Shown: one piece after another, positions 6,561 to 14,615 of the stretch
Layout: each line of letters opens with the position of its first letter
Numbering within the stretch: the first letter of the stretch is position 1
Origin: Deltaproteobacteria bacterium
Lineage (GTDB): Bacteria > Myxococcota > UBA796 > SXON01
Direction: 5' to 3'
DNA length: 15,495 bases
Assembly (NCBI GenBank): GCA_947483545.1
Contig: CANKNP010000087.1
Span: 1 to 15,495, forward strand
Notes under the pieces: model-generated
Databases searched by the model: none
What the model saw: only the letters and a program-made list of their open reading frames with translations
What the model was told of the DNA's origin: nothing
Program-made: the position numbers and the translations under genes

Positions 6561-9503
6561 CTATCCGGCCGAGGAGCGCGCCCACTGAACCTCAAGCAGC
6601 TCCAAAAAGTGCGCTCGCAACGGGCTGTATACTTCCTGGAGGGCATCTGCGACCAGCTCAGCGGCTTCGCGGCGGGCGCCAGGGCCCCGCAGGCTGTACA
6701 GCAGGCTGAGCAGCAGGGACCGATCGCCGCAGCCCCGCGCGCTCGCTTCTGCCAGCTGGTAGAGCCGGGCGTCCCGTGCACGCCGGGCGCACACGGTGAG
6801 CAACTCGGAGCGGAGATCCCCGGATCCTGCGGCCTCGAGGAGGGCCGCGTGTTGGGTGGCCGCGCGGAGATTGCCACACAAAGCGCTCGCCATGCCGGCG
6901 TGGAAGGCTCGATGGGGCACGTCCTCCGCCCGGGCAGCGTCGTCCTCCCCGCGTACGTGCGCCGCATAGGCCGCCGCCGGATCTCGGCGCAGCCGGCGGG
7001 CCCTCGCCAGGAGCAGCGCGTAGCGGGAGCGGACGGCCCACGGCGTGTCCTCCGCCGCGGCGCCGCTGAGCGCACCCAGCCGTTGCTCTGCCTCATCGAA
7101 GGAGCCCGCGCGCAAGAGGAGGTCGATCCAGGTCAGTTCGACCGCGGGCAGCGCGGCGTCGGACTTCAACGTCTGTCGGGCCGCGTGGAGCATCGCGAGC
7201 GCGTCCCGCAGGGCCAAGGACGCCGCGTGGTGTTGCGCGAGCCGCAGCTGCAACATGCCGCGGTGCAGCTCGGGAAAGGCCCGGTTCTGAAGGAGGGCCA
7301 AGGAGCGGATCCGCGCGTCGGAGCGCCGACCGATCCGCAGCTCGACGTCGATGAGCGAGAGCGCGGCGTCGGCAGTGACCCGCCGGCTGAGCTCCGGGTC
7401 CAGCCGCAGGGTGCGCTCCAGGCGACGCCTCGCCGTCGACCAGTCGCCCTGCCGCAGCGCCAGGGTGCCGAGGATCCAGGCGCGGTCCGCCGCAAAGGGC
7501 GGGGGCAGGTCCCGCACCACCTCGAGCAGGCGCTGGGGCACGCTTCGACCGTTGAGCATGAGCGCCTCCGCTTCGGTCAGGGCTGCGAGCGACGCGGCTT
7601 CGGGATCCGCCTCAGTGCCCTTGGCCTCCAGGAGCGCCTGGGCTTCGGGCGGGGTGGGTCGCGCGAGGCCCTCCCAGGATCGCCGCAGGGCGGCTACCCC
7701 TCGGTCCCTGGGAGGGTTGGACGCCCGTCCGCGCAGCGCATCGTTGAGGATGGGGCGGCGCAAGCTGACGCGGTCATCCTCGTCCAGGGTGACGAGCCCG
7801 AGCCGGAGCAGCGGATAGACCGCATCGGGCGGCGCCTTCGCCGTGCCCTCGACCTCGTCGATCTCGGTCGGTTGGGCCAGGTCGGCGACCGCGGTCAAGA
7901 GCCGTCGGGACGCAGGGGGGAGCTGCGTCAAGAGGCGCCGAAGCTCGCGGAGGGACCTCGGACCTGGGGGTGGGCGCGCTGCTGGGTTCCAGTGCCAGCG
8001 GGGCGTTCCGTCGTCGGAGGTGCCGAGCAGCGTGAGCCCTCCGGTCGCAGCGAGCCGTCGGACCGCGAGCACCGCAAGGCCAGGTTGGCCGCCAGTCGCC
8101 GCGTAGATGGCAGCGGACAGAAGGAGCGGCTCGGACGGGGTGCCGAGGAGCGCTCGCACGAGCTCCGCCGTCTCGCCCTCGGTGAGGGGACGCAGGTGGG
8201 TCACGGCACCGGGGATGCCGCTCCCAGGCGTATGGCCCGTGGTCACGACCGCCAGCTCCGGCACCCCTCTCCGGAGGTGTACGACGAAGGCAGCCAGCCC
8301 ATCGTCGGCCAAATCCTCGATCACCAGAAGCGCACGTCGGCCGCCGAGGGACTCGCCGGCGAGGCCTGCCAGCGCCACCCGAACGTCGGGCACGGTCGCG
8401 CGCACCCGGCCGGCCCATCCGTCGAGGGTCCGCGCCAGCTCGGCCACCGCCCAGGCGGTGTTCGCCCCCCGCTTCGCCCGCAGGGTGACGTGCTCTACGC
8501 CCTCGCTCGCCGCGATCTGCCGGGCCTGCTCGGCGGCCGCCGCGAGCCCGCTCCCCACCTCGCCGTGAAGGTGGACCAACCCGGCCTCGCCGAGCGCCCC
8601 GCCATGCAGCGCGGCGAGCACCGCCCCACGCACCGCCTCGCGGCCCACCGCCCGCCGGGGGGAGGCGAGCGTTCGCACGACCATCGGCTCGTCCGAGCTG
8701 CCTTGCCTTGCCCACGCGAGATGCGCCAGCGCCACCGATCCCGACTGCGGGCGATCGGCGGGGTCCAGGGCCAGCAGGCGATCCACCATCGCCGCGAAGG
8801 CGGGGAGTACCTCCACGCCCCGCTGGCTGATCGACGCCGCGCGCCCGGACCGATGGGCTTGAAGGTAGCCAGTCAGCCCGCGCGCCTGGTAGGGGCGCTG
8901 CCCGCAGAGCGCCTCGTAGAGCGTGATGCCGAGCGCGTACAGGTCGGCCCGGATGTCCACCCGCGCGCCCGCGATCTGCTCGGGCGCCATGTAGGCGTGG
9001 GTGCCGACCACCTCGCCGAGCGTGGAGGTGAGCGGATCTGAGGGGTCGATGGCGAGGCCGAGGTCCACGAGGACGATGCGCCCATCGCTCGCGAGCCAGA
9101 CGTTGGACGCCTTCAAGTCGCGGTGGACGATCCCCTGGTCGTGGAGATGGATGAGCGTCTCCAAGAGCTTGTGCGCCAGCGTGTAGACCTGCTCTGCCGG
9201 GAGCGGCCCGCGTGCGAGCGCCCGGTCGAGGCTCTCTCCCTCCAGGAGATCCAGGATCAAGGCTGGCTGTTCCTCGTTCACGATCGCGAGGCAGCGTACG
9301 AGGCCCGGGTGATGCAGCCGCTGGAGGATGCGGCCTTCGCGGACGAACCGCCGGCGCAGGTTTGGACGGCCCGGATCACGCAGCACCTTGATCGCGACCG
9401 CCTGCGGCCCGGTCGGGCTGGCCCACACGCCGCTCCAGACGTCGGCGATGCCGCCATCGCCGATCTTCTGGCCGAAGATGACGCCGGCGACGACGGGCGT
9501 CAT
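6561..9503 (-). CDS. Ser/Thr protein kinase fused to a STAND-like ATPase region and helical repeats
   Basis: A 980-residue cytoplasmic protein with no membrane segment seen. Residues about 8-265 are a bacterial Hanks-type kinase with a Gly-rich loop GDGGIADV (15-22), ATP-binding Lys39, Glu56, catalytic loop HRDLKASN with Asp129, DLG (147-149, in place of DFG) and APE (173-175). The kinase looks catalytically intact. Residues about 285-480 resemble the AAA/STAND module often fused to such kinases: VGRE start, degenerate P-loop GEVGSGLA (314-321) without the Lys, Walker B-like ALLVIEDL (391-398) and GGQPG (471-475). A winged-helix-like segment (about 521-595) and TPR-like helices to the end follow. 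The ATG at 9503 overlaps the hydrolase stop as ATGA and is preferred over the in-frame upstream start at 9542, since the kinase fold begins just after it. Targets are unknown; it probably signals through its repeat region. Confidence 0.9.
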   Translation of the reverse strand: MTPVVAGVIFGQKIGDGGIADVWSGVWASPTGPQAVAIKVLRDPGRPNLRRRFVREGRILQRLHHPGLVRCLAIVNEEQPALILDLLEGESLDRALARGPLPAEQVYTLAHKLLETLIHLHDQGIVHRDLKASNVWLASDGRIVLVDLGLAIDPSDPLTSTLGEVVGTHAYMAPEQIAGARVDIRADLYALGITLYEALCGQRPYQARGLTGYLQAHRSGRAASISQRGVEVLPAFAAMVDRLLALDPADRPQSGSVALAHLAWARQGSSDEPMVVRTLASPRRAVGREAVRGAVLAALHGGALGEAGLVHLHGEVGSGLAAAAEQARQIAASEGVEHVTLRAKRGANTAWAVAELARTLDGWAGRVRATVPDVRVALAGLAGESLGGRRALLVIEDLADDGLAAFVVHLRRGVPELAVVTTGHTPGSGIPGAVTHLRPLTEGETAELVRALLGTPSEPLLLSAAIYAATGGQPGLAVLAVRRLAATGGLTLLGTSDDGTPRWHWNPAARPPPGPRSLRELRRLLTQLPPASRRLLTAVADLAQPTEIDEVEGTAKAPPDAVYPLLRLGLVTLDEDDRVSLRRPILNDALRGRASNPPRDRGVAALRRSWEGLARPTPPEAQALLEAKGTEADPEAASLAALTEAEALMLNGRSVPQRLLEVVRDLPPPFAADRAWILGTLALRQGDWSTARRRLERTLRLDPELSRRVTADAALSLIDVELRIGRRSDARIRSLALLQNRAFPELHRGMLQLRLAQHHAASLALRDALAMLHAARQTLKSDAALPAVELTWIDLLLRAGSFDEAEQRLGALSGAAAEDTPWAVRSRYALLLARARRLRRDPAAAYAAHVRGEDDAARAEDVPHRAFHAGMASALCGNLRAATQHAALLEAAGSGDLRSELLTVCARRARDARLYQLAEASARGCGDRSLLLSLLYSLRGPGARREAAELVADALQEVYSPLRAHFLELLEVQWARSSAG

Positions 9504-10495
9504 CGCGCGGCCATCCACTGCCAGACCGGATCCCAGACCCACCGCGGCGCGTGCGTGCCACAGAGCAGATCCAGGTGCCCCCAGTGGTGCCCGGTGGCGT
9601 AATCGTCCAACATCAGCAGGGTGCGATCCTTGCTGCCGGAGCGGTCATAGGCCACCCGACCGTCTTCCGGGGGCATCAGATGGTCGAGGTCACCGGTGAT
9701 CACCAGCAGCGGGACCTGTGTGTGCGCCCACGCCTCGTCGTAAGCGAACGTGCCCGTGCTGCCCCAGCGCGCCATGTCCAACCACACGTTCAAGCTGGTC
9801 CAGTCGAAGCCGCGCTCCAGCCGCTCCGCCAACAGGTCTGGCTCCAAGCTCCCGGGCGCCCAGCCCGAGATGGGGAAGGCATAGCCCGCGATGTCGGAGA
9901 TGCCGTACAGCCTTCCGAGGAGCTGCCCCGCCAGGCGGGTCCGCACGTTCAACGCACCAAACACGCCGGCCGCCCGATCTCCGGCGCCGCGGCCCAACAG
10001 CGACGAGAGCTGACACAGGACCTTCAAGCTTCGGTTGGCCTGGGCGAAGGAATACAGCGCGCCGATGCCGATGACGCCTCGCGTCGGGGCGCAAGTGGCC
10101 GTCGCGTAGCTCACGGCCCCGCCGAGCGAGTGGCCGATCCAGAAGGCGGGTCCGAGCGCCTCGGCCAGCGCGGTGCAGTCGTCCACGTAGTCGGTGAAAC
10201 GCTCGCTCGATCCGGCGCTGCGCGAGAGCCCGTGGCCGCGTAGTTCCAAGTTCCAGACGTCGGCCCCCTGGCTGGCGAGCCAAGCCGAGAAGCTGCGCGC
10301 GGTGCTGTGCCAGGTGTACCGGTTCTGGGCGAAACCGTGGACCAACACGGCCTTGCGCGCGGGCGGCTCCTTGCCGCACCACTTCCTTGTCAGCGTGAGC
10401 GGTCCGAAACGAACCCGCTGTTTGCAGAGCTCCACCTCCACGCCCGCGTCGGTCACCTGGCGCGCGACGGTGATCTCGCCAGGTTCGAGCGTCAC
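9500..10495 (-). CDS. Alpha/beta-fold hydrolase (lipase/esterase-like)
   Basis: A 331-residue alpha/beta hydrolase. The oxyanion region reads VLVHGFAQNR (50-59). The nucleophile elbow is GHSLGG with Ser123. The acid is probably Asp269 or Asp271 in ITGDLDHLMP, and the base is probably His307 in HHWGHLDLL, so a full Ser-Asp-His set is present. The GHLDLL ending recalls lipase and PHA-depolymerase-like members of the superfamily, but the substrate cannot be told. I see no signal peptide, so it is likely cytoplasmic. The start is GTG and overlaps the fbp stop in the 4-nt form GTGA. Its own stop overlaps the kinase ATG in the form ATGA. This points to translational coupling along fbp, hydrolase and kinase. 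Confidence 0.87.
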   Translation of the reverse strand: MTLEPGEITVARQVTDAGVEVELCKQRVRFGPLTLTRKWCGKEPPARKAVLVHGFAQNRYTWHSTARSFSAWLASQGADVWNLELRGHGLSRSAGSSERFTDYVDDCTALAEALGPAFWIGHSLGGAVSYATATCAPTRGVIGIGALYSFAQANRSLKVLCQLSSLLGRGAGDRAAGVFGALNVRTRLAGQLLGRLYGISDIAGYAFPISGWAPGSLEPDLLAERLERGFDWTSLNVWLDMARWGSTGTFAYDEAWAHTQVPLLVITGDLDHLMPPEDGRVAYDRSGSKDRTLLMLDDYATGHHWGHLDLLCGTHAPRWVWDPVWQWMAAR

Positions 10496-11499
10496 GAACC
10501 GAGGAGCCGAGTGATCTCGTCGACGGCGTTCTTGTTGCCGATGAACAGCGGCGTGCGCTCGTGCAGCGAGCTGAGCGTCCTGTCGAGGATGGCCCCGTGC
10601 CCGTCGGTCGCAGCGCCTCCGGCCTGCTCGACGAGGTACGCCAGGGGAAACGCCTCGTACAACAGTCGCAGTTTGCCTTTTGGGGCCTTCGTCGAAGCCG
10701 GGTAGAGGAACACGCCGCCCTTCACGAGGTTGCGGTGAAAGTCACCGACCAGGCTCCCGATGTACCGGGCGGACCAACCAGCTGCGGGCGCCTTGGTGCC
10801 GGCGAGCCACGTCGCGAGCCGTGGATCCCACGTGGCCGAGTAGGCCTCGTTGCAACTGTAGGTGCGGGTGTCCGGACCGAGCCGAATGTCTCGGTGCGAC
10901 AGGAAGAACTCCCCAACGGTGGGATCGAGCGTGAACCCGTGCACCCCCGCCCCCGTGGACAGCACAAGCACGGTGCCGGCGCCGTAGACAACGTAGCCCG
11001 CAGCGATCAGATCACGTCCGGAGCGGAGCACGTCGGAAAGCTGGCCGGGCCCCTCCGCGGACTTGCGCCGAAAGACCGCGAAGATCGTGCCGATGCTCGC
11101 GTTGGTGTCGATGTTCGAGGAGCCGTCCAACGGGTCCATCGCGAACACGTAGTGGCCAGGCGTGAACGGCGGCGGCACCTGGATGGCCTCGTCCTCCTCC
11201 TCACTCACGATCATGCAGATGACGCCTGCGTGCTCGAGCGCCCGCTTGAAGGTCTCGTTGGCGTACAGGTCCATCTTCTGGACGTACTCGCCCTGGATGT
11301 TCATCGCGCCGGTGGCCCCGAACATGCCTGCGAGCCCGGCCCGGTTGACGCGCGCGCTCACCAGCTTGGAGGCGAGCGTGACCTGGTTGATCAGGGTGAC
11401 GAATTGGCCCGTGGCCTCGGGGTGATCACGCAGGGTCTCGAGCAAGAAGCGGTCGAGGGTGGTGCCCTCTTCGAACTGGGCGGGGACGGGCTGGGACAT
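10492..11499 (-). CDS. fbp: Class I fructose-1,6-bisphosphatase
   Basis: A 335-residue enzyme that hydrolyses fructose 1,6-bisphosphate to fructose 6-phosphate, the committed step of gluconeogenesis, in the cytoplasm. The metal- and phosphate-binding signature DPLDGSSNID lies at 122-131, with the acidic SEEE cluster around Glu100-Glu102 before it. The C-terminal substrate block GGVFLYP...KLRLLYEAFPLAYLVEQAGG and the closing ERTPLFIGN are also present. Length matches the family (about 330-340) and no key residue is missing. The start is ATG, without a strong Shine-Dalgarno. It lies 38 bp downstream of the formyl-THF cyclo-ligase stop, and its own stop overlaps the hydrolase GTG. The 38-bp gap holds nothing I recognise. 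Confidence 0.97.
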   Translation of the reverse strand: MSQPVPAQFEEGTTLDRFLLETLRDHPEATGQFVTLINQVTLASKLVSARVNRAGLAGMFGATGAMNIQGEYVQKMDLYANETFKRALEHAGVICMIVSEEEDEAIQVPPPFTPGHYVFAMDPLDGSSNIDTNASIGTIFAVFRRKSAEGPGQLSDVLRSGRDLIAAGYVVYGAGTVLVLSTGAGVHGFTLDPTVGEFFLSHRDIRLGPDTRTYSCNEAYSATWDPRLATWLAGTKAPAAGWSARYIGSLVGDFHRNLVKGGVFLYPASTKAPKGKLRLLYEAFPLAYLVEQAGGAATDGHGAILDRTLSSLHERTPLFIGNKNAVDEITRLLGS

Positions 11500-11537
11500 C
11501 CGGCCGGTTTATCGCTGGTTGTGATGCGGCGCACGAT

Positions 11538-12065
11538 TCAATACTCCCAAACCCCGACCTCGGTCGCCACGGCGTCCAGACGCTGGTCGTGCGGCTCGAC
11601 CGGGAGCCGATCGACCTGCTGGACCAGAAACCCGAGGCCGACGATGGCGATCTCGGGCTTCTCAGCCCGCAGTCGGGCGATCAGCGCGTCGTAGTGCCCG
11701 CGGCCCTGGCCGATGCGGTTCATCTCGCTGTCAAAACCGAGCAGCGGGACCACCAGCAGGTCGCCGGCTTGGGGTTCGATCCCCGCACCGCAGGGCTCCG
11801 GAATGCCTCGGTACCCGGGGGCGAGATCGCCAACGCGGAACTGCAGCGCCTCGTCGAGCACGATCGGCATGGCGCACGGCTTCTCCGCCCGCAACATCCC
11901 AGTCTCCACCTCGGTTCCCACGTTCACGTAGACCAGGAGCCGCTCGGCGACCCGACACGGCTCCCAGGCCAACAACGCGCTTTGGATCGCGCGGCTGCGG
12001 GCCTCCCGGTCGGGGATGTCGGCACGCCGACGACGCAGGACCCGCCGCAGCTCCAACTTGTTCAC
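11538..12065 (-). CDS. ygfA: 5-formyltetrahydrofolate cyclo-ligase
   Basis: A 175-residue cytoplasmic enzyme that uses ATP to convert 5-formyl-THF to 5,10-methenyl-THF, which recycles the folate pool. The N-terminus (KLELRRVLRRRRADIP) is the family's basic ATP-contact region. The signature GFDSEMNRIGQGRGHYD lies at about 110-126, and the C-terminal PHDQRLDAVATE is the usual end motif. It is slightly shorter than the common 180-200 residues but looks complete. The start is GTG and overlaps the ffh stop as GTGA, with GGAAG just upstream, so translation is probably coupled to ffh. Other symbols in use are fau and fthC. Confidence 0.95.
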   Translation of the reverse strand: MNKLELRRVLRRRRADIPDREARSRAIQSALLAWEPCRVAERLLVYVNVGTEVETGMLRAEKPCAMPIVLDEALQFRVGDLAPGYRGIPEPCGAGIEPQAGDLLVVPLLGFDSEMNRIGQGRGHYDALIARLRAEKPEIAIVGLGFLVQQVDRLPVEPHDQRLDAVATEVGVWEY

Positions 12066-13570
12066 CGATTCTTCTTCCGCGCCTTCTTTGCTGCCTTCTC
12101 CTTCTTTCGCCGGGCTTCGATCTCTGATGCGGCGATCTGCGGGAGGTTCGGCACGGTGTCCACCGCGCTCATCCCCGGCAGCCGCCCCATCCCGGCCTGC
12201 GACATCTTCATCATCTGCTCCCGGATCCGGCGTTGTTCAGCCTTGGACCCCGTCATCCCCGCGGCGACCCCGACATCGCGCATCATCACCCGCGTGAGCT
12301 CAAACCGCTCCTTGAGCTCCTTGACCTCGCTGAAGGGGCGGCCGCAGCCCTTGGCGATGCGCTTCATCCGGCTCTCGTTGAGCAGGTCGGGCTTCCGGCG
12401 CTCGAGCTTGGTCATCGAGTCGATCACCGCCTCGATCTTGGTCAGTTCGCGATCATCGAGCGCCTCGGGCGGGAGTTGCCCCATCATCTCGTCCATGAAC
12501 GGCAGCTTCGACATCACCTCGCGCAAGCTGCCCATCTGCTTGATCATCTTCATCTGGTTCTGGAAGTCCACGAACGTGAACTCGCCTTGCAGCATTCGGT
12601 TCGCGTCCTTCTCCGCGGTCGCCGGATCCACGTGCTTCTCGAAGTCTTTCATCAGCCCGACGACGTCGCCGAAGCCCAGGATCCGGCTGGCGAGGCCCTC
12701 CGGGCGGAATTCGTCGAGCTTGTCCAAGCCTTCGCCCATGCCCACGTACACGATGGGCTTGCCAGTCACGCTCTTGATCGAGAGCGCGGCGCCGCCACGG
12801 GCATCCCCGTCGAACTTGGTGAGGACGAAGCCGGTGAACGAGAGGCGCCGGTCGAACTCGGCAGCGGTCTTCACGGCATCCTGCCCGACCATCGCGTCAC
12901 AGACGAACAGGATGTTGGCGGGTTGGGTCTTCTCCTTGATCTGATCGAGCTCGGCCATGAGCGTCTCGTCGATGGCGAGGCGTCCGGCGGTGTCGATGAT
13001 CACGACGTCCCGGCCCACGTTGCGGGCCTGTGTGACGGCGAGGCTACACAACTGGACGGGGTTCATGCCCTTGATCGAGAACACCGGCACGTTGAGCTTG
13101 CGACCGAGCGTCGTGAGCTGCTCCACGGCGGCGGGGCGATAGATGTCGGCCGCGACGAGCATCGGCTTCTTGCCCTGCTGAAGGAGCTTACGGGCCAGCT
13201 TTCCAGCGGTCGTCGTCTTCCCGGAGCCCTGGAGGCCCACCATCATCAGGACCGCGGGCTTGCCCGTGAGGTCGAGGGGGGCCTCCACGCCCCCGAGCAG
13301 CTCGGTCAGCTCGTCGCTGCACGCTTTGATGAAGTAGTCGGCGGGGGTCACCGTAAAGCCCTTCGGTGCCTTGATCTGCACGGTGCGGCCAAGGGTCTTC
13401 TGTTTGACGCGCTCGAGGAAGGACTTCATCACGTCGAGGTCGACGTCGGCCTCCAGCAGGCTGACGCGAACGTCGCGGAGCGCGTCGGTGACAGCATCCT
13501 CGGTGAGCTCCGCCTTGCCGGCGAGCTTGTTTCTGGCGTTCCGAAAACCGCGGGAGAGGGCGTCGAGCAT
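12062..13570 (-). CDS. ffh: Signal recognition particle protein Ffh (SRP54)
   Basis: A 502-residue GTPase subunit of the signal recognition particle. With 4.5S RNA and FtsY it delivers nascent membrane proteins to the translocon. The N domain (1-95) starts MLDALSRGFRNARNKLAG. The G domain has the P-loop GLQGSGKTT (112-120), DTAGR (193-197) and TKFDGDARGG (251-260). The Met-rich M domain (about 330-470) carries the RNA-binding block RMKRIAKGCGRP, with Cys where most have Ser in GSG. The C-terminus is a Lys/Arg tail. ATG 13570 gives the standard N domain; the 39 residues encoded upstream in frame are not Ffh-like. It is the first gene of the minus-strand cluster and is divergent from the phosphatase-type gene. 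Confidence 0.97.
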   Translation of the reverse strand: MLDALSRGFRNARNKLAGKAELTEDAVTDALRDVRVSLLEADVDLDVMKSFLERVKQKTLGRTVQIKAPKGFTVTPADYFIKACSDELTELLGGVEAPLDLTGKPAVLMMVGLQGSGKTTTAGKLARKLLQQGKKPMLVAADIYRPAAVEQLTTLGRKLNVPVFSIKGMNPVQLCSLAVTQARNVGRDVVIIDTAGRLAIDETLMAELDQIKEKTQPANILFVCDAMVGQDAVKTAAEFDRRLSFTGFVLTKFDGDARGGAALSIKSVTGKPIVYVGMGEGLDKLDEFRPEGLASRILGFGDVVGLMKDFEKHVDPATAEKDANRMLQGEFTFVDFQNQMKMIKQMGSLREVMSKLPFMDEMMGQLPPEALDDRELTKIEAVIDSMTKLERRKPDLLNESRMKRIAKGCGRPFSEVKELKERFELTRVMMRDVGVAAGMTGSKAEQRRIREQMMKMSQAGMGRLPGMSAVDTVPNLPQIAASEIEARRKKEKAAKKARKKNR

Positions 13571-13655
13571 GGGCCCGGCGGCTAACCGGGTGGGGAGCCC
13601 GCGACTACGAGCGGGCCGGCTTCGGCGAGCAACGGACGGCGTTACCCAACGGACC
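13571..13655. promoter_or_regulatory. Divergent intergenic region between ffh and the GAF/phosphatase gene
   Basis: This 85-bp gap must hold the promoters for both directions unless transcripts start further out. I cannot point to convincing -35/-10 boxes. It contains a hairpin with arms GCCCGC (13597-13602) and GCGGGC (13611-13616) around an 8-nt loop. A second small hairpin follows (GCCG 13615-13618 with CGGC 13623-13626). The segment 13602-13627 resembles 14632-14661 downstream of the phosphatase gene. Confidence 0.45.
13602..13627 (+). repeat. Dispersed repeat copy 1 (shares a 12-mer with the 14632 copy)
   Basis: CGACTACGAGCG at 13602-13613 recurs exactly at 14632-14643. In both places it is followed by GGCCGG, a T or C, then TTCG, with a 3-nt insertion in the second copy. 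Both copies sit in hairpin-forming intergenic DNA on either side of the 13656-14575 gene. Confidence 0.5.
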
Positions 13656-14093
13656 ATGACACCCGCCCGGGAGACATCGCAGGCCATCCAGACCCTGGTC
13701 GAATTCGGCCGGCTCCTCGCCGACGCCGAAGTGCCCTCGGACCTTCTCGCCCGGCTGGCCGACGCTGCGTCGACGCGCCTTCAGGTCGCTGCGGTCGCGA
13801 TCGTTGGGGTGGAGGCCGGGGATCGCGCCCGGGTGCTCCTCGTCCGCGGATTGCCCGAAGCGCTCGTTGGACTGTCGAGCGCGACGGACGAGATCCAGCT
13901 CGGCATTCTGTCCGCCTTGATCGACGCGAGCGCAGAGCGAATGTCCTTCGTTCGAACCTACCCTCATCCGCATCCGGGACACGCTCCTGAGCGCGCTGCA
14001 GGGCGACCACGATCCTGGGCCGGGGGCTTGGCACGGAGCCCACAAGTGGCGACGCCGCCGGCTTCTGGCGGGGCGAGGACACGCTCCTGCTGA
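13656..14093 (+). CDS. GAF-like N-terminal part of a frameshifted RsbX/SpoIIE-type regulator
   Basis: This open frame gives about 145 residues, but only the first 97 or so look like real protein. They read as a helix followed by strands (TLVEFGRLLADAEVPSDLLARLADAASTRLQVAAVAIVGVE), similar to the start of a GAF sensor domain. After about 13950 the frame becomes Pro/Arg-rich and loses its high G/C at third codon positions. From there the coherent reading moves to the next frame (FEPTLIRIRDTLLSALQGD) and then to the frame of the downstream phosphatase piece. Removing one copy of the tandem TTCG (13947-13954) and one base around 13991-14026 would give a single 304-residue protein ending at 14575. 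The start is ATG 13656, without a clear Shine-Dalgarno. It could be a pseudogene, a sequencing or assembly error, or two real short proteins; the first two are more likely. Confidence 0.55.
   Translation: MTPARETSQAIQTLVEFGRLLADAEVPSDLLARLADAASTRLQVAAVAIVGVEAGDRARVLLVRGLPEALVGLSSATDEIQLGILSALIDASAERMSFVRTYPHPHPGHAPERAAGRPRSWAGGLARSPQVATPPASGGARTRSC
13947..14026 (+). other. Double-frameshift zone in the phosphatase gene
   Basis: The first shift fits the tandem 4-mer TTCGTTCG (13947-13954). Dropping one copy turns MSFVRTYPHPHP into MSFEPTLIRIRDTLL. The second shift must lie between the frame-2 stop at 13988-13990 and about 14027; the run of five G (14022-14026) is the simplest site. Third-position G/C switches between frames at these points. 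Whether the indels are biological or technical cannot be told from sequence alone. Confidence 0.6.
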
Positions 14094-14575
14094 TGCTCAG
14101 CGATGGTCTCGGTCATGGCGTGCTGGCCCGGGAGGCCTCCGATCGGGCCTTGGCCACGGCGGAGGCCAACCCGTCCGCAGCCCCCGCAACGATTCTCTCG
14201 GCGTGCGGCACCGCTCTCCAGGGATCGAGGGGGGCGGTGCTCGCCATCGTCCGGCTGGAGGAGGCCGAGCACGCCCTGAACGCCGTGAGCGTGGGAAACA
14301 TCCGAGCCGGGGTCTGCCTGAGCGGGAGCGTTGCGCGGGTGCTCTCCCAAGCCGGCATCGTGGGCGTCTCCTCGTCGCGGGTCGTGCCCCGGTCCTCGCG
14401 CCTCGCGGTGCCTCCCAACGCGCTCCTCGTCCTCGCCACCGACGGCACGCATGACCCGCTGGCGGAGTGCGCGACCCCGGAGATCCACACCTTGCCGCCA
14501 TGGGCGCTGGCCCAGCGCATCCTGGAGCGGAGCGGCAAGTCCCACGACGACGCGATGGTGGTGGTGGTGCGGTAG
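14093..14575 (+). CDS. RsbX/SpoIIE-type (PP2C-like) Ser/Thr phosphatase, 3' part of a frameshifted gene
   Basis: From ATG 14093 this gives 160 residues with the core of an RsbX-type serine phosphatase: SDGLGHGVLAREAS at the start, RGAVLAIVRLE, VSVGNIRAG, LVLATDGTHD and the closing SHDDAMVVVV. Such enzymes dephosphorylate anti-anti-sigma or switch proteins in partner-switching stress signalling. The phosphatase homology continues upstream in the same frame to at least SGDAAGFWRGEDTLLLM. That stretch includes the metal-binding-type SGD at 14045-14053. No ATG, GTG or TTG exists between the frame's stop (13988-13990) and 14093. The annotated start therefore removes a metal-ligand motif, which argues that this is the 3' part of the gene starting at 13656. 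A product made only from 14093 would probably be inactive. No partner-switch genes (RsbR/S/T type) lie in the window. Confidence 0.65.
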   Translation: MLSDGLGHGVLAREASDRALATAEANPSAAPATILSACGTALQGSRGAVLAIVRLEEAEHALNAVSVGNIRAGVCLSGSVARVLSQAGIVGVSSSRVVPRSSRLAVPPNALLVLATDGTHDPLAECATPEIHTLPPWALAQRILERSGKSHDDAMVVVVR

Positions 14576-14586
14576 CGCCCTGCTTT

Positions 14587-14607
14587 GTGGGGGGGCAAGC
14601 CCCCCAC
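14587..14607 (+). terminator. G/C-rich hairpin after the phosphatase gene, possible terminator
   Basis: A perfect 8-bp inverted repeat, GTGGGGGG (14587-14594) with CCCCCCAC (14600-14607) and a GCAAG loop, begins 11 nt after the stop codon at 14575. It has no T-tract, so termination is plausible but unproven. It could also be part of an intergenic repeat family. Confidence 0.45.
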
Positions 14608-14615
14608 GCCCCCCG

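Noticed and set aside
4939..6588. 549-codon plus-strand frame opposite the aldehyde dehydrogenase
   Set aside because: The minus-strand frame contains all catalytic blocks of the dehydrogenase; the plus-strand frame has none of any family.
6609..9041. 810-codon plus-strand open frame opposite the kinase
   Set aside because: Its composition is Arg/Gly/Pro-rich without motifs, and the minus strand encodes intact kinase landmarks throughout.
11502..11510. GGCCGGTTT just upstream of fbp, as another copy of the dispersed repeat
   Set aside because: Only nine bases match, with no hairpin or flanking 12-mer, so it is likely chance.
12233..13585. 450-codon plus-strand frame opposite ffh
   Set aside because: The His/Gly/Leu-rich antisense reading of a conserved gene has no domain of its own.
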